Positions 1 to 5,810 of a stretch of DNA of 8,341 bases are shown here, piece by piece. Each line of letters starts with the position of its first letter. Positions within the stretch are counted from its first letter, which is position 1. Origin of the DNA: an uncultured Elusimicrobium sp. GTDB taxonomy: Bacteria; Elusimicrobiota; Elusimicrobia; Elusimicrobiales; Elusimicrobiaceae. Position numbers and translations under genes: made by a program. The notes beneath the pieces are model-generated. The model saw nothing but the letters and a program-made list of their open reading frames with translations, was not told the origin of the DNA and ran no database searches. The DNA lies in assembly GCA_902787065.1 (NCBI GenBank), contig CADAFA010000037.1, positions 1-8,341 of the forward strand, read 5' to 3'.

Positions 1-1
1 G

Positions 2-694
2 GTAAACGGTTATTGGTTAACGGCCTCCGGTACCTGTTACACAAGCGCCCAAGAAAGGTGTGATGATGCGCACGGGACATTAGACGGAAATATTTGTAAA
101 TTTATAGACCCTGCTACAGATATTCAGTATCAAATACTTGATAATGATATGGCATGTTATAGCGGAAAGAGCACATCATGGGGATTAGGTTCTTGTGGAC
201 ATTCCACAATTAATGATGGTGCAGTTTGTTATGGAAATCATCAAGACGGATGTCATCACTCTACGATTAATGAAGGTGGTCTTTGCCGCGCTGAATACTG
301 GGGGTCATGTGTAGCTCCTATTATTAATAACGGTGGTGTTTGTATAGGAAATCGTGATGAAGGTTGTTCTTATGGCACAATTAATACAGGGGGTATTTGT
401 GTAGGTAATGCCCCTGATGGTGGTCATTACGGTTATTCATGCAAGGGTATGACTGTTAAGAGTGGTGCAATTTGTATTGGTACAGGTTATCATAGTTGCA
501 GACAAAATACCTTGGAAGATGGTGCTATATTTGTAGCGAACAATTCAACAGCCGGTTATGGTAATACATATAAAGGATCAGGCTGTTGTGTTGATTGTGT
601 GGGTTCAGGTTATTGTCATAATTCAGGGCATGTTTGCAGTTTAAGTGCTGCTGAAAAAACAAGATACTGCAACATTTATAAAGATTATCAATAA
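2..694 (+). CDS. Cys-rich repeat protein, probably secreted or surface-exposed (5'-partial)
   Basis: The reading frame is open from base 2, so the N-terminus lies outside the window; 230 residues are visible. The first ATG (base 149) has no ribosome binding site and lies inside continuous coding sequence, so it is not the start. The visible part has 21 cysteines (about 9%). It consists of an N-terminal piece (about 1-64), six solenoid-like repeats (about 65-184) and a Cys-rich tail with a CC pair and VDC. The repeats follow C-x10-C-x7 with a conserved [TI]-[IVL]-x-x-G-[AG]-x-C-x-G core. Such density of paired Cys with Gly, Asn and Ser suggests an exported beta-helix or beta-roll stabilised by disulfides. 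In bacteria with many pilin paralogues, C-terminal extensions like this can be attached to a prepilin N-terminus, but no pilin signature is visible here, so that is only a guess. A hairpin terminator follows. Function is unknown. Confidence 0.8.
   Translation, partial: VNGYWLTASGTCYTSAQERCDDAHGTLDGNICKFIDPATDIQYQILDNDMACYSGKSTSWGLGSCGHSTINDGAVCYGNHQDGCHHSTINEGGLCRAEYWGSCVAPIINNGGVCIGNRDEGCSYGTINTGGICVGNAPDGGHYGYSCKGMTVKSGAICIGTGYHSCRQNTLEDGAIFVANNSTAGYGNTYKGSGCCVDCVGSGYCHNSGHVCSLSAAEKTRYCNIYKDYQ
194..553 (+). repeat. Tandem 19-residue Cys repeats inside the Cys-rich protein
   Basis: Repeat units begin with a Cys codon at 194, 251, 308, 365, 440 and 497. Four units are exactly 57 bases and the one at 365 is 75 bases because of a 6-residue Gly/Tyr-rich insertion. 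The last unit is degenerate: its second Cys is replaced by Phe (GAIFVAN instead of GxxCxGN). The DNA of the units has diverged although the protein pattern is kept. This points to old duplications held by selection on structure rather than recent slippage. Confidence 0.8.
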
Positions 695-717
695 AATTAT
701 TAAGTTATATTTAAGAA

Positions 718-742
718 ATACCCCCGCAAAAAACGGGGGTAT
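718..742 (+). terminator. GC-rich hairpin terminator after the Cys-rich gene
   Basis: A perfect 9-bp stem, ATACCCCCG (718-726) with CGGGGGTAT (734-742), closes a 7-base loop CAAAAAA and starts 23 bases after the TAA stop. The tail after the stem is AT-rich but not a clean T run, so termination may be partial. It separates the Cys-rich gene from the nucleotidase operon. Confidence 0.7.
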
Positions 743-798
743 GTTATATGTACAACACAAATATATAAAACCCTCTCAAAATTTGATAAGATAAAGGT

Positions 799-2277
799 AT
801 GAAGAAAATTATTATTTTTGTTTCACTGTTATGCATGGCTTTTGCCGTGTGGGCAGGGGAAGTAAAAGTTTTCCATACCTCTGATGTACACGGGTTTTAC
901 TTTCCTACAACCGTTAAGGGGCAAACTATTGGCGGTTTTGCAACTTTTGCCGGTTATTTGGAAAATCAAAAAAAGCCCTATTTACTTCTAGATTCCGGCG
1001 ACTATACTTCCGGCACTTATGAAGCCAAAAAAAGTAAGGGGGCCTATTCCGTAGATTTTATCAATGAACTTGGCTATAATGCTGTTACTTTAGGCAATCA
1101 TGAAAATGATTTTAAAGACGAAGCTTTATTAAGAAACAATGCTGCTTTAAAAGCTGATTTGCTAGTTTTAAACGCTGAAGACAGGGAAACAAAAGGATAT
1201 CCCGCCCATGTCAAACCTTATGCTTTTTACGATATAAACGGTTATAAAATTGCAGTTATTGGGGTAGGTAAAGAATTTTCAAGCGAATCAAAATATATCA
1301 AAATAAATAAGCCGCGCAAATTATTAAAAAAGGCCGTAACTGAAGTTAAAGCGCAAAACCCTGATGCAATAATTTTACTGATTCACGACAGTGCTCAAGA
1401 TGATAAGCATGAAGATGCCTACACTACCGTCAAATTAACCCAAGGTTTAGGTATAGATTTAGTCTTAGGTGGGCATGCCCATAAGATTATTCAAAACAAA
1501 AAAGCAGGTAATACTGTTTTTGCTGAGGACGGTACTGCATTAAGAGGTATTACCGAAGCCACTTTAACCTTTGATGATAAAACAAAAAAATTAACTTCTG
1601 TTAAGACGGAATATGTTTTGATGGACAATGCAAAAATTAAACCTTCCGCCAAAATACTTGCTTTTGCTGATAAAAGGATTGATAAGAATATGGAAGTTGT
1701 TATCGGTAAAGCTCAGGAAGATATTTCAAATAAGCCCGGTACCACAAACGGCGGTGTGGATAGTTATTTAGGGGATTTATTTTGCGATATCGTCAAAAAT
1801 GCTACCGGTGCGGAAATTGCCGTTATAAACAGCGGTGCTATAAGAACGAGCATTCAAGCCGGAGATATAAAAAACAGAGCTATTGAGGAAATTTTACCTT
1901 TTCAAAATAAAATTATGAAAGTTAAAGTTGACGGAAAATTTATTGAAAAGCTTGTCAGGAAAAGTCTAAAAGAAAATTCAAGCCTGTTTCAATATTCCGG
2001 CTTGCAAGTTAAATATTCTTTTAAAAACGGGCGAGCAAAAATTATTGAAATTTTGGTTAACGGTAAACCTCTAAACCGCTCGCAAATTTATACTTTGGCC
2101 GTACCTGATTTTATAGCCAACGGAAATAGCGAAGGCTATTTGTTTAAGAAAGTAGAAGATAAAACAGTTTATTCCGATACTTATTTAGCAGAGTATTTTA
2201 TCAGGCACATTAAAGAACATAAGGACGGTATTAAAAAGCCTGTTGGAACAGGGCGCATAATTAAAGTAGTAAAATGA
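799..2277 (+). CDS. Periplasmic 5'-nucleotidase / metallophosphatase (UshA/CD73 family)
   Basis: Predicted dimetal phosphoesterase that hydrolyses nucleotides or related phosphoesters outside the cytoplasm. Residues 1-19 are a signal peptide with probable cleavage VWA/GEV. The N-terminal metallophosphatase domain (about 22-270) has the full metal set: D29 and H31 (SDVHG), D68 (DSGD), N100 with catalytic H101 (GNHE), H196, and H226/H228 (GGHAH). The C-terminal nucleotidase domain (about 295-490) contains N344-S-G-A-I-R349, LPFQN and a QYSG strand, as in UshA-type enzymes. The usual GGDG loop near the end reads NGNSEG, so substrate preference may differ. 492 aa is a normal family length. The start is set by the signal peptide; the purine-rich AAAGG sits only 1 base before ATG, so the ribosome binding site is poor. 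It is the first gene of a three-gene operon and overlaps the next by ATGA. Confidence 0.9.
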   Translation: MKKIIIFVSLLCMAFAVWAGEVKVFHTSDVHGFYFPTTVKGQTIGGFATFAGYLENQKKPYLLLDSGDYTSGTYEAKKSKGAYSVDFINELGYNAVTLGNHENDFKDEALLRNNAALKADLLVLNAEDRETKGYPAHVKPYAFYDINGYKIAVIGVGKEFSSESKYIKINKPRKLLKKAVTEVKAQNPDAIILLIHDSAQDDKHEDAYTTVKLTQGLGIDLVLGGHAHKIIQNKKAGNTVFAEDGTALRGITEATLTFDDKTKKLTSVKTEYVLMDNAKIKPSAKILAFADKRIDKNMEVVIGKAQEDISNKPGTTNGGVDSYLGDLFCDIVKNATGAEIAVINSGAIRTSIQAGDIKNRAIEEILPFQNKIMKVKVDGKFIEKLVRKSLKENSSLFQYSGLQVKYSFKNGRAKIIEILVNGKPLNRSQIYTLAVPDFIANGNSEGYLFKKVEDKTVYSDTYLAEYFIRHIKEHKDGIKKPVGTGRIIKVVK

Positions 2278-3716
2278 AACTTCGCTTTTTAGTATTTTTG
2301 TGTATATTGTTTTGCGCCTGTAGTGATAATAAAACCTCTTTGGGGATTTATCACACAGGCGCAATTTCCGGTTATTTTTATGCCCAAACTCTCGGTGAAG
2401 AACATAAAAGTTTGGGCGGTTTACCTGCCTTGAAAAAACTTTTGTCCAGTAAGGAAGATCCCTTTTTACTTTTTGATAGCGGTAATTTGTTTTCCGTGAC
2501 AAGGGAAGGCCAAGTTGCCAAATTAAACGGAACTTTAAAATTATTATCTGCTTTGCCTTATACCGCTATCACCCTTAGCGCGGAAGATTTTAAATTTGGT
2601 GCTGAAGATATAAAGACAGCTTTAAAAGATAATAAGATACCGATAGTTATTTCCAATCTTAAAACTAAAGACGGTGTTGTTCCGCAGGGTATTAAAAAGG
2701 ATATTATTCTTAACCTTGAAGGCATTAAAATAGGTGTTTTAGGAGTACTTTCAAAAAATGATTTTGATAATTTAGTCCGCTCAAGCGGCCTTAAAGCTGA
2801 GGACGAAATTGAATCTCTAAAAACCCAAATAGAAACACTTAAAAAAGAAGAAGTAGATTTAATAATTTTGCTTAGTTCCCTTGGTTTTGAAAGGCAGGAC
2901 AAAGCCACAAGTGACAAAATGTTGCTTGATGAACTCCCCGATATAAATATTCTTTTGGGGATAGGTAATAGAGAGAACGCAGATGTTTCAAAAGTAATTG
3001 TAAACCAAGCTAAAGCTAATTTACAGCAAGTTTCATTAATCAATTTAATTTTTGGTAAAAACAGGCAGATATCTTCCTATAATAGCGAAGATATTTTACT
3101 TGATATTTCTACTTTAGGGGAAGATGAGAAGTTACTTTCTGAAGTTAATTTTTTAAAGCAACAAGTTGCGAAAACCAGAACTAAACATGTTGCTAAATTA
3201 GATAATTATTTGGAAAGTGAAGGTTTAGATTCCGCTTTAAGTTTATATGCCGCTGCCTGTCTTAAAAAGTGGGGTAAAACAAATATAGGTTTAATGAACT
3301 TAGAAGCCCTAGGTGAAGGCCTTCCGCAGGGAGATATTTCCGAAGAGGATATTTATAAATCTTTCCCTTTTGACGATAAAGTTATGTTTCTTAAAATGTA
3401 CGGAATTGATTTGCTGCGTGCTTTGGAAAATAATTTAATTTCAGGGCATCAGGCGGCATTGAGCGGTATAAAAGTTTCCTATGATAAAAATAACAAAATC
3501 AAAAAAATTATTATTAACGGACAGGAATTACAAAAACGGCAACTTTATGATATAGCCCTGCCCGACCATCTTATAAGTAATGCGCCTGGTTATGAGGAAT
3601 TTTTGAATATGTATGAATTTAAAAATACCGACAGAACGGTGCGTGATATTGTAACTTGGTGTTTAAACCGTAAAAATACAGATTTCAAAAATAAAAGTGC
3701 TTGGCAGAAAATCTAG
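2274..3716 (+). CDS. Lipoprotein, catalytically degenerate 5'-nucleotidase paralogue
   Basis: This 480-aa protein is a paralogue of its upstream neighbour along its whole length. It starts with a lipoprotein signal; the likely lipidated residue is C16 in FCAC-S, an imperfect lipobox with Phe at -3. The fold motifs align but the active site is gone. SDVHG became GAISG (A30, S32), DSGD became DSGN (N71), and GNHE became SAED (A103, E104). The fourth-motif His became S202, and GGHAH became GIGNR (G231, R233). The C-terminal domain is also recognisable (about 310-470), with NSGAIR changed to NLEALG (N342 kept, Arg changed to G347). The frame is intact and the strands are conserved, so this looks like a maintained pseudoenzyme, perhaps a membrane-anchored partner or ligand-binding protein. 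It is translationally coupled to the nucleotidase by ATGA and precedes dusB by one base. The role is inferred; the loss of ligands is seen directly. Confidence 0.85.
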   Translation: MKLRFLVFLCILFCACSDNKTSLGIYHTGAISGYFYAQTLGEEHKSLGGLPALKKLLSSKEDPFLLFDSGNLFSVTREGQVAKLNGTLKLLSALPYTAITLSAEDFKFGAEDIKTALKDNKIPIVISNLKTKDGVVPQGIKKDIILNLEGIKIGVLGVLSKNDFDNLVRSSGLKAEDEIESLKTQIETLKKEEVDLIILLSSLGFERQDKATSDKMLLDELPDINILLGIGNRENADVSKVIVNQAKANLQQVSLINLIFGKNRQISSYNSEDILLDISTLGEDEKLLSEVNFLKQQVAKTRTKHVAKLDNYLESEGLDSALSLYAAACLKKWGKTNIGLMNLEALGEGLPQGDISEEDIYKSFPFDDKVMFLKMYGIDLLRALENNLISGHQAALSGIKVSYDKNNKIKKIIINGQELQKRQLYDIALPDHLISNAPGYEEFLNMYEFKNTDRTVRDIVTWCLNRKNTDFKNKSAWQKI

Positions 3717-3717
3717 A

Positions 3718-4686
3718 ATGAGTTTACTAAAATCCCTTAAAATCGGCAATTTAACTTGTAAGAATAATTTAGTACTTGCCCCCATGGCAGGTATAACCGA
3801 TACGCCTTTCCGTTTGCTTTGTTTGGAAGGCGGCGCGGGGCTTGTGTGTGCGGAGATGGTGTCATCATCTGCATTAAAATACGGTAATGAAAGAAGCCAA
3901 AATATGCTTAAAATAACTGCCAAAGAACATCCTCTTTCTATGCAGATTTTCGGTGGGGATGCTAGTGCTTTGGTTATTGCCGCAAAACTAGCGGAGAAAG
4001 CCGGTGCGGATATTATTGATATAAATGCAGGTTGCCCTGTTAAAAAAGTGAATAAAGCCGGGGCCGGTTGCGTACTTTTAAAAGACTTAAATAAACTTGG
4101 AGACATGGTTTCCGCCGTGGTGAAAAGTGTAAAAATTCCTGTTACTTTAAAAACGCGTATCGGGTTAACCGAAAATAATTTTTTAACTAAAGATATTGTA
4201 AATTTGGCAATAAATTCCGGTGTATCTGCTTTAGTTTTGCATGGGCGCGTAGCTTCAAAAATGCATAATGGGCCTGTTAATTTAGCGGAACTTAACAAAG
4301 CGGCGGAACTGGCAAAGGGTAAAATTACTTTGATAGTTAACGGCGGTATAACAAAACCGGAAGAAGCAAAAACTTTACTTGAAACCGGCGCTGACGGTAT
4401 TATGATCGGCCGAGGTGCAATCGGTAACCCCTTTATTTTTAAACAAATTGAGGATTTTTTAAGTACAGGAACTTACACCGAACCCACACCGCAGGAACGT
4501 ATAAAAAAATACAAATTTTTAGTTCAGCAAAATATTGATTTTTATGGGGAGCGTGTTGGTTTAAACAGAAGCAAAAAAACCTCAGGTTTTTGGATAAATA
4601 ATTTTGCAGGTGCGGCAAAAATAAGGGCGGCTTTTGTGTTGTGCCAAGAGGCAAGCAAAGCGCTTTCCCTGCTAAATTTAAAATAA
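3718..4686 (+). CDS. dusB: tRNA-dihydrouridine synthase DusB
   Basis: Cytoplasmic FMN- and NADPH-dependent enzyme that reduces specific uridines in the tRNA D-loop to dihydrouridine. Starting from ATG 3718 the protein is 322 aa, the usual Dus size. A TIM barrel is indicated by LAPMAGITD (20-28, FMN binding), MQIFGG (75-80) and DINAGCPVKKV (101-111) with catalytic C106. KTRIG, LHGR, NGGI and a C-terminal phosphate-binding GADGIMIGRGAIGNP follow. GCPVKKV followed by AGAG matches DusB rather than DusA (GCPSDRV) or DusC. A GTG 21 bases upstream would also be in frame but lies inside the previous gene; ATG 3718 begins one base after that gene's TAG and gives the expected N-terminus. Last gene of the operon; no clear intrinsic terminator follows immediately. 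Confidence 0.95.
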   Translation: MSLLKSLKIGNLTCKNNLVLAPMAGITDTPFRLLCLEGGAGLVCAEMVSSSALKYGNERSQNMLKITAKEHPLSMQIFGGDASALVIAAKLAEKAGADIIDINAGCPVKKVNKAGAGCVLLKDLNKLGDMVSAVVKSVKIPVTLKTRIGLTENNFLTKDIVNLAINSGVSALVLHGRVASKMHNGPVNLAELNKAAELAKGKITLIVNGGITKPEEAKTLLETGADGIMIGRGAIGNPFIFKQIEDFLSTGTYTEPTPQERIKKYKFLVQQNIDFYGERVGLNRSKKTSGFWINNFAGAAKIRAAFVLCQEASKALSLLNLK

Positions 4687-4723
4687 TTTACATGTCTTTT
4701 AAAATTTGTTAATATTTTAATGT

Positions 4724-4745
4724 AGAGGAGAAGATATTAATGTAA
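4724..4745 (+). promoter_or_regulatory. Strong Shine-Dalgarno followed by a start-stop (ATGTAA)
   Basis: AGAGGAG (4724-4730) is the second-strongest SD-like site in this part of the window. Nine bases downstream is an ATG (4740-4742) followed directly by TAA. No longer frame opens from it. It may be a regulatory start-stop uORF, the remnant of a lost gene, or chance in AT-rich sequence. Confidence 0.3.
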
Positions 4746-4765
4746 GCCAAAGAAAAAATGGCTTA
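4743..4765. other. Perfect small hairpin downstream of dusB
   Basis: TAAGCCA (4743-4749) pairs with TGGCTTA (4759-4765) around a 9-base A-rich loop. It is followed by A's, not T's, on the plus strand, so it does not look like a classical Rho-independent terminator. It might protect the 3' end of the operon mRNA. Confidence 0.35.
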
Positions 4766-4778
4766 AAAAAATTTAAAT

Positions 4779-4972
4779 CTGTTTTTTGGTTCCCGTTATA
4801 CGGGAGGACTCTTCTGAGACCTACCAGACCAAAAACAGCCAAATAAAGCATTACATATATAAGTTGATCCCTTATATTTGTAATGCTAAATGTTGGTATA
4901 CTTTTGTATATCAGCTACGGCTGTTTGATGGCTGGGTCTCTGGTAGGTCTTGGCGTTAATCAGCCGTTTTTT
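4779..4972 (+). ncRNA. Candidate structured RNA, unclassified
   Basis: This stretch of about 195 bases has far more pairing potential than its surroundings. (a) A 12-bp perfect long-range stem joins 4817-4828 (AGACCTACCAGA) and 4939-4950. (b) Inside it an 8-bp stem joins 4833-4840 (AAACAGCC) and 4919-4926. (c) A 17-position hairpin with one mismatch lies at 4847-4887. (d) A UUUU-capped hairpin lies at 4893-4914. (e) TCCCG-TTATA-CGGGA forms a hairpin at 4791-4805. (f) An alternative stem, 4779-4790 with 4828-4838, conflicts with (b) and would form a pseudoknot with (a). The 3' end is followed by six T's (4967-4972). It does not show the signatures of tmRNA, RNase P RNA, SRP RNA, a T-box or a common riboswitch. 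6S-like RNA remains possible but the multi-hairpin interior does not fit well. Boundaries and strand are inferred from the T run and gene direction. Confidence 0.5.
4917..4972 (+). terminator. Possible terminator with competing antiterminator pairing
   Basis: ACGGCTG (4917-4923) can pair perfectly with CAGCCGT (4961-4967), and the T run follows immediately. The same GGCTG is also used by the 4833-4840/4919-4926 stem, so the two pairings exclude each other. A smaller 3-bp hairpin GGC/GCC (4952-4965) is the local alternative. It could be the 3' end of the RNA or an attenuator ahead of the pilin gene. Confidence 0.35.
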
Positions 4973-4999
4973 ATTGGCCAAATTTGAAAAACATGAATT

Positions 5000-5157
5000 C
5001 CTCTGATTTTCGCCCCACACTTTTTTTGCTTGTCAAAAAAGTGGGTGGGAGAATTAAAGAGGGGGGTAGTGTAAAATAAAAGGTAATACCTAATTTTATA
5101 ATCTACCCCCACCCCTAACCCCTCCACCCACTTAAAAGTGTGGGAGGGAATTAGAGG
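5000..5157. repeat. Island of G/C-rich palindromes and direct repeats before the pilin gene
   Basis: There are three successive palindromes. The first has 29-base imperfect arms (5000-5028 and 5034-5062) with ends CCTCT/AGAGG and core CACTTTTTTTG/CAAAAAAGTG. The second has a perfect 8-bp outer stem GGGGGTAG (5062-5069) with CTACCCCC (5103-5110) and inner stems TAAAAT/ATTTTA and AGGT/ACCT. The third is centred on CACTT-AA-AAGTG (5129-5140). A unit of about 22 bases beginning AAGTGKGKGGG and ending AGAGG occurs directly at 5039-5062 and 5136-5157 and inverted at 5000-5022. This resembles a dispersed intergenic repeat (REP- or MITE-like) with no coding capacity. Whether it recurs in the genome cannot be seen from this window. 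Confidence 0.6.
5106..5129 (-). other. G-quadruplex motif on the minus strand, upstream of pilin
   Basis: Read on the minus strand, four G tracts of 3, 4, 4 and 5 are separated by loops TGGA, TTA and T. This satisfies the standard G3+N1-7 rule with short loops. It ends 55 bases before the pilin start codon and sits inside the palindrome island, where it competes with the duplex hairpins. The motif is seen in the sequence; folding in the cell is an inference. Confidence 0.6.
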
Positions 5158-5173
5158 AAAAACTTAATTAATA

Positions 5174-5180
5174 AAGGAGA
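5174..5180 (+). promoter_or_regulatory. Ribosome binding site of the pilin gene
   Basis: AAGGAGA lies 4 bases before ATG 5185. It is the clearest SD attached to a gene in this window; most of its neighbours have weak sites. It suggests strong translation, as expected for a structural pilin subunit. Confidence 0.75.
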
Positions 5181-5184
5181 AAGT

Positions 5185-5739
5185 ATGAAAAAGTTAATAA
5201 AGAAAATTAAAGATACTTTAAGTATCTTATCCTCAAGTAAAGGTTTTACTTTACTTGAATTGCTGGTGGTTGTTTTAATTATTGGTATACTTGCAGGAAT
5301 TGCCTTACCGCAATATCAGTATTCTGTTATGAAAACAAAATATATGCGTATGGCAGATATTGCAAGGGTTATAAAAGATGCTCAAGAAAGATATTATTTA
5401 GTAAACAATCAATATGCTAAACATTTTTCTGATTTGGATATTGGTTTTGATGTCGAAGATATTGAAGAACAAGACACCGGTTACGAACATGGAAATATTG
5501 GGGATATTTCTATACAGTTATTTACAAGTCAAGCCGAGGTATTTTGGATGAAAAATAATGAGTATTATATGATGTATTCATTACGATTGGATAATAAGGA
5601 TATTTGGGGCGGTGCAAGGGCTATGTGTGCTGCTTACCCAGGCAGTGGGGAAAACGGTAAAAAAATATGTAATTCTTTTCCAAACGCAAGGAATTGTGTA
5701 GATAATGCGAGTGTAAGATATTCCTGCCGTATTTATTAA
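5185..5739 (+). CDS. Type IV pilin-like / pseudopilin (class III signal, Cys-rich C-terminus)
   Basis: A 184-aa prepilin with a Lys-rich leader of 20 residues and the prepilin peptidase site G20/F21-TLLE, including the conserved E25 (Glu5 of the mature form). The hydrophobic N-terminal helix spans about 21-44 and ends in LPQY. It should be cleaved and N-methylated by a PilD-type peptidase, held in the inner membrane, and assembled into a pilus or a type II secretion pseudopilus. The mature form is about 164 aa, with an alpha-helical stalk (45-70) and a globular domain carrying four Cys (148, 162, 171, 181) near the C-terminus that could form disulfide loops. No assembly genes (ATPase, platform protein, peptidase) are adjacent, so it is a stand-alone subunit gene. 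It has a strong SD and lies directly after the palindrome/G4 island. Whether it is a major or minor pilin cannot be told. Confidence 0.92.
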   Translation: MKKLIKKIKDTLSILSSSKGFTLLELLVVVLIIGILAGIALPQYQYSVMKTKYMRMADIARVIKDAQERYYLVNNQYAKHFSDLDIGFDVEDIEEQDTGYEHGNIGDISIQLFTSQAEVFWMKNNEYYMMYSLRLDNKDIWGGARAMCAAYPGSGENGKKICNSFPNARNCVDNASVRYSCRIY

Positions 5740-5760
5740 GATATATTTTTTATTTTTACC

Positions 5761-5809
5761 TTGACGACGAATACCCAGAAGTATAGGATCGTAGCGATTT
5801 TCGGTATTC
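5761..5809. repeat. Two-part palindromic element after the pilin gene
   Basis: GAATACC (5769-5775) pairs with GGTATTC (5803-5809). Inside is a second hairpin, AGGATCG (5785-5791) with CGATTTT (5795-5801), using G-T wobbles and a TAG loop. There is no T run, so terminator function is doubtful. GC is higher than the flanks, which fits an inserted intergenic element. Confidence 0.4.
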
Positions 5810-5810
5810 T

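Noticed and set aside
149..151. ATG 149 as start of the Cys-rich protein
   Set aside because: No SD precedes it and the same frame is open with similar Cys-rich composition back to base 2, so the gene is partial at the left edge.
764..769. TATAAA as the -10 box of the nucleotidase operon
   Set aside because: No convincing -35 hexamer at the right distance; in such AT-rich spacer the hexamer alone is not evidence.
3697..3717. GTG 3697 as the dusB start
   Set aside because: It lies inside the previous gene and adds seven residues not expected at a Dus N-terminus; ATG 3718 starts one base after the upstream stop and fits the family.
2558..4298. Long minus-strand reading frames opposite the lipoprotein and dusB genes
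   Set aside because: They are shadows of well-identified plus-strand genes, with low-complexity Ser/Lys/Ile-rich translations and no recognisable domains.
4743..4765. Intrinsic terminator of the dusB operon
   Set aside because: The hairpin is followed by A's rather than T's on the plus strand.
4779..4972. Retron msr-msd RNA (outer inverted repeats with inner hairpins)
   Set aside because: No reverse transcriptase is present anywhere in the window, and the next gene is a pilin.
4779..4972. tmRNA, RNase P RNA, SRP RNA, T-box or common riboswitch
   Set aside because: None of the conserved core sequences of these RNAs could be found; a 6S-type RNA is not excluded but the interior does not fit a single long rod with a central bubble.
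5000..5157. Integron attC site or CRISPR array
   Set aside because: The palindromes lack attC core boxes (RYYYAAC/GTTRRRY) and an integrase, and there are no regularly spaced identical repeats with spacers.
5761..5789. Promoter TTGACG-N17-TAGGAT
   Set aside because: The match is acceptable by letters but it sits inside a palindromic element, 150 bases from any gene, while a better promoter lies at 5910-5938.
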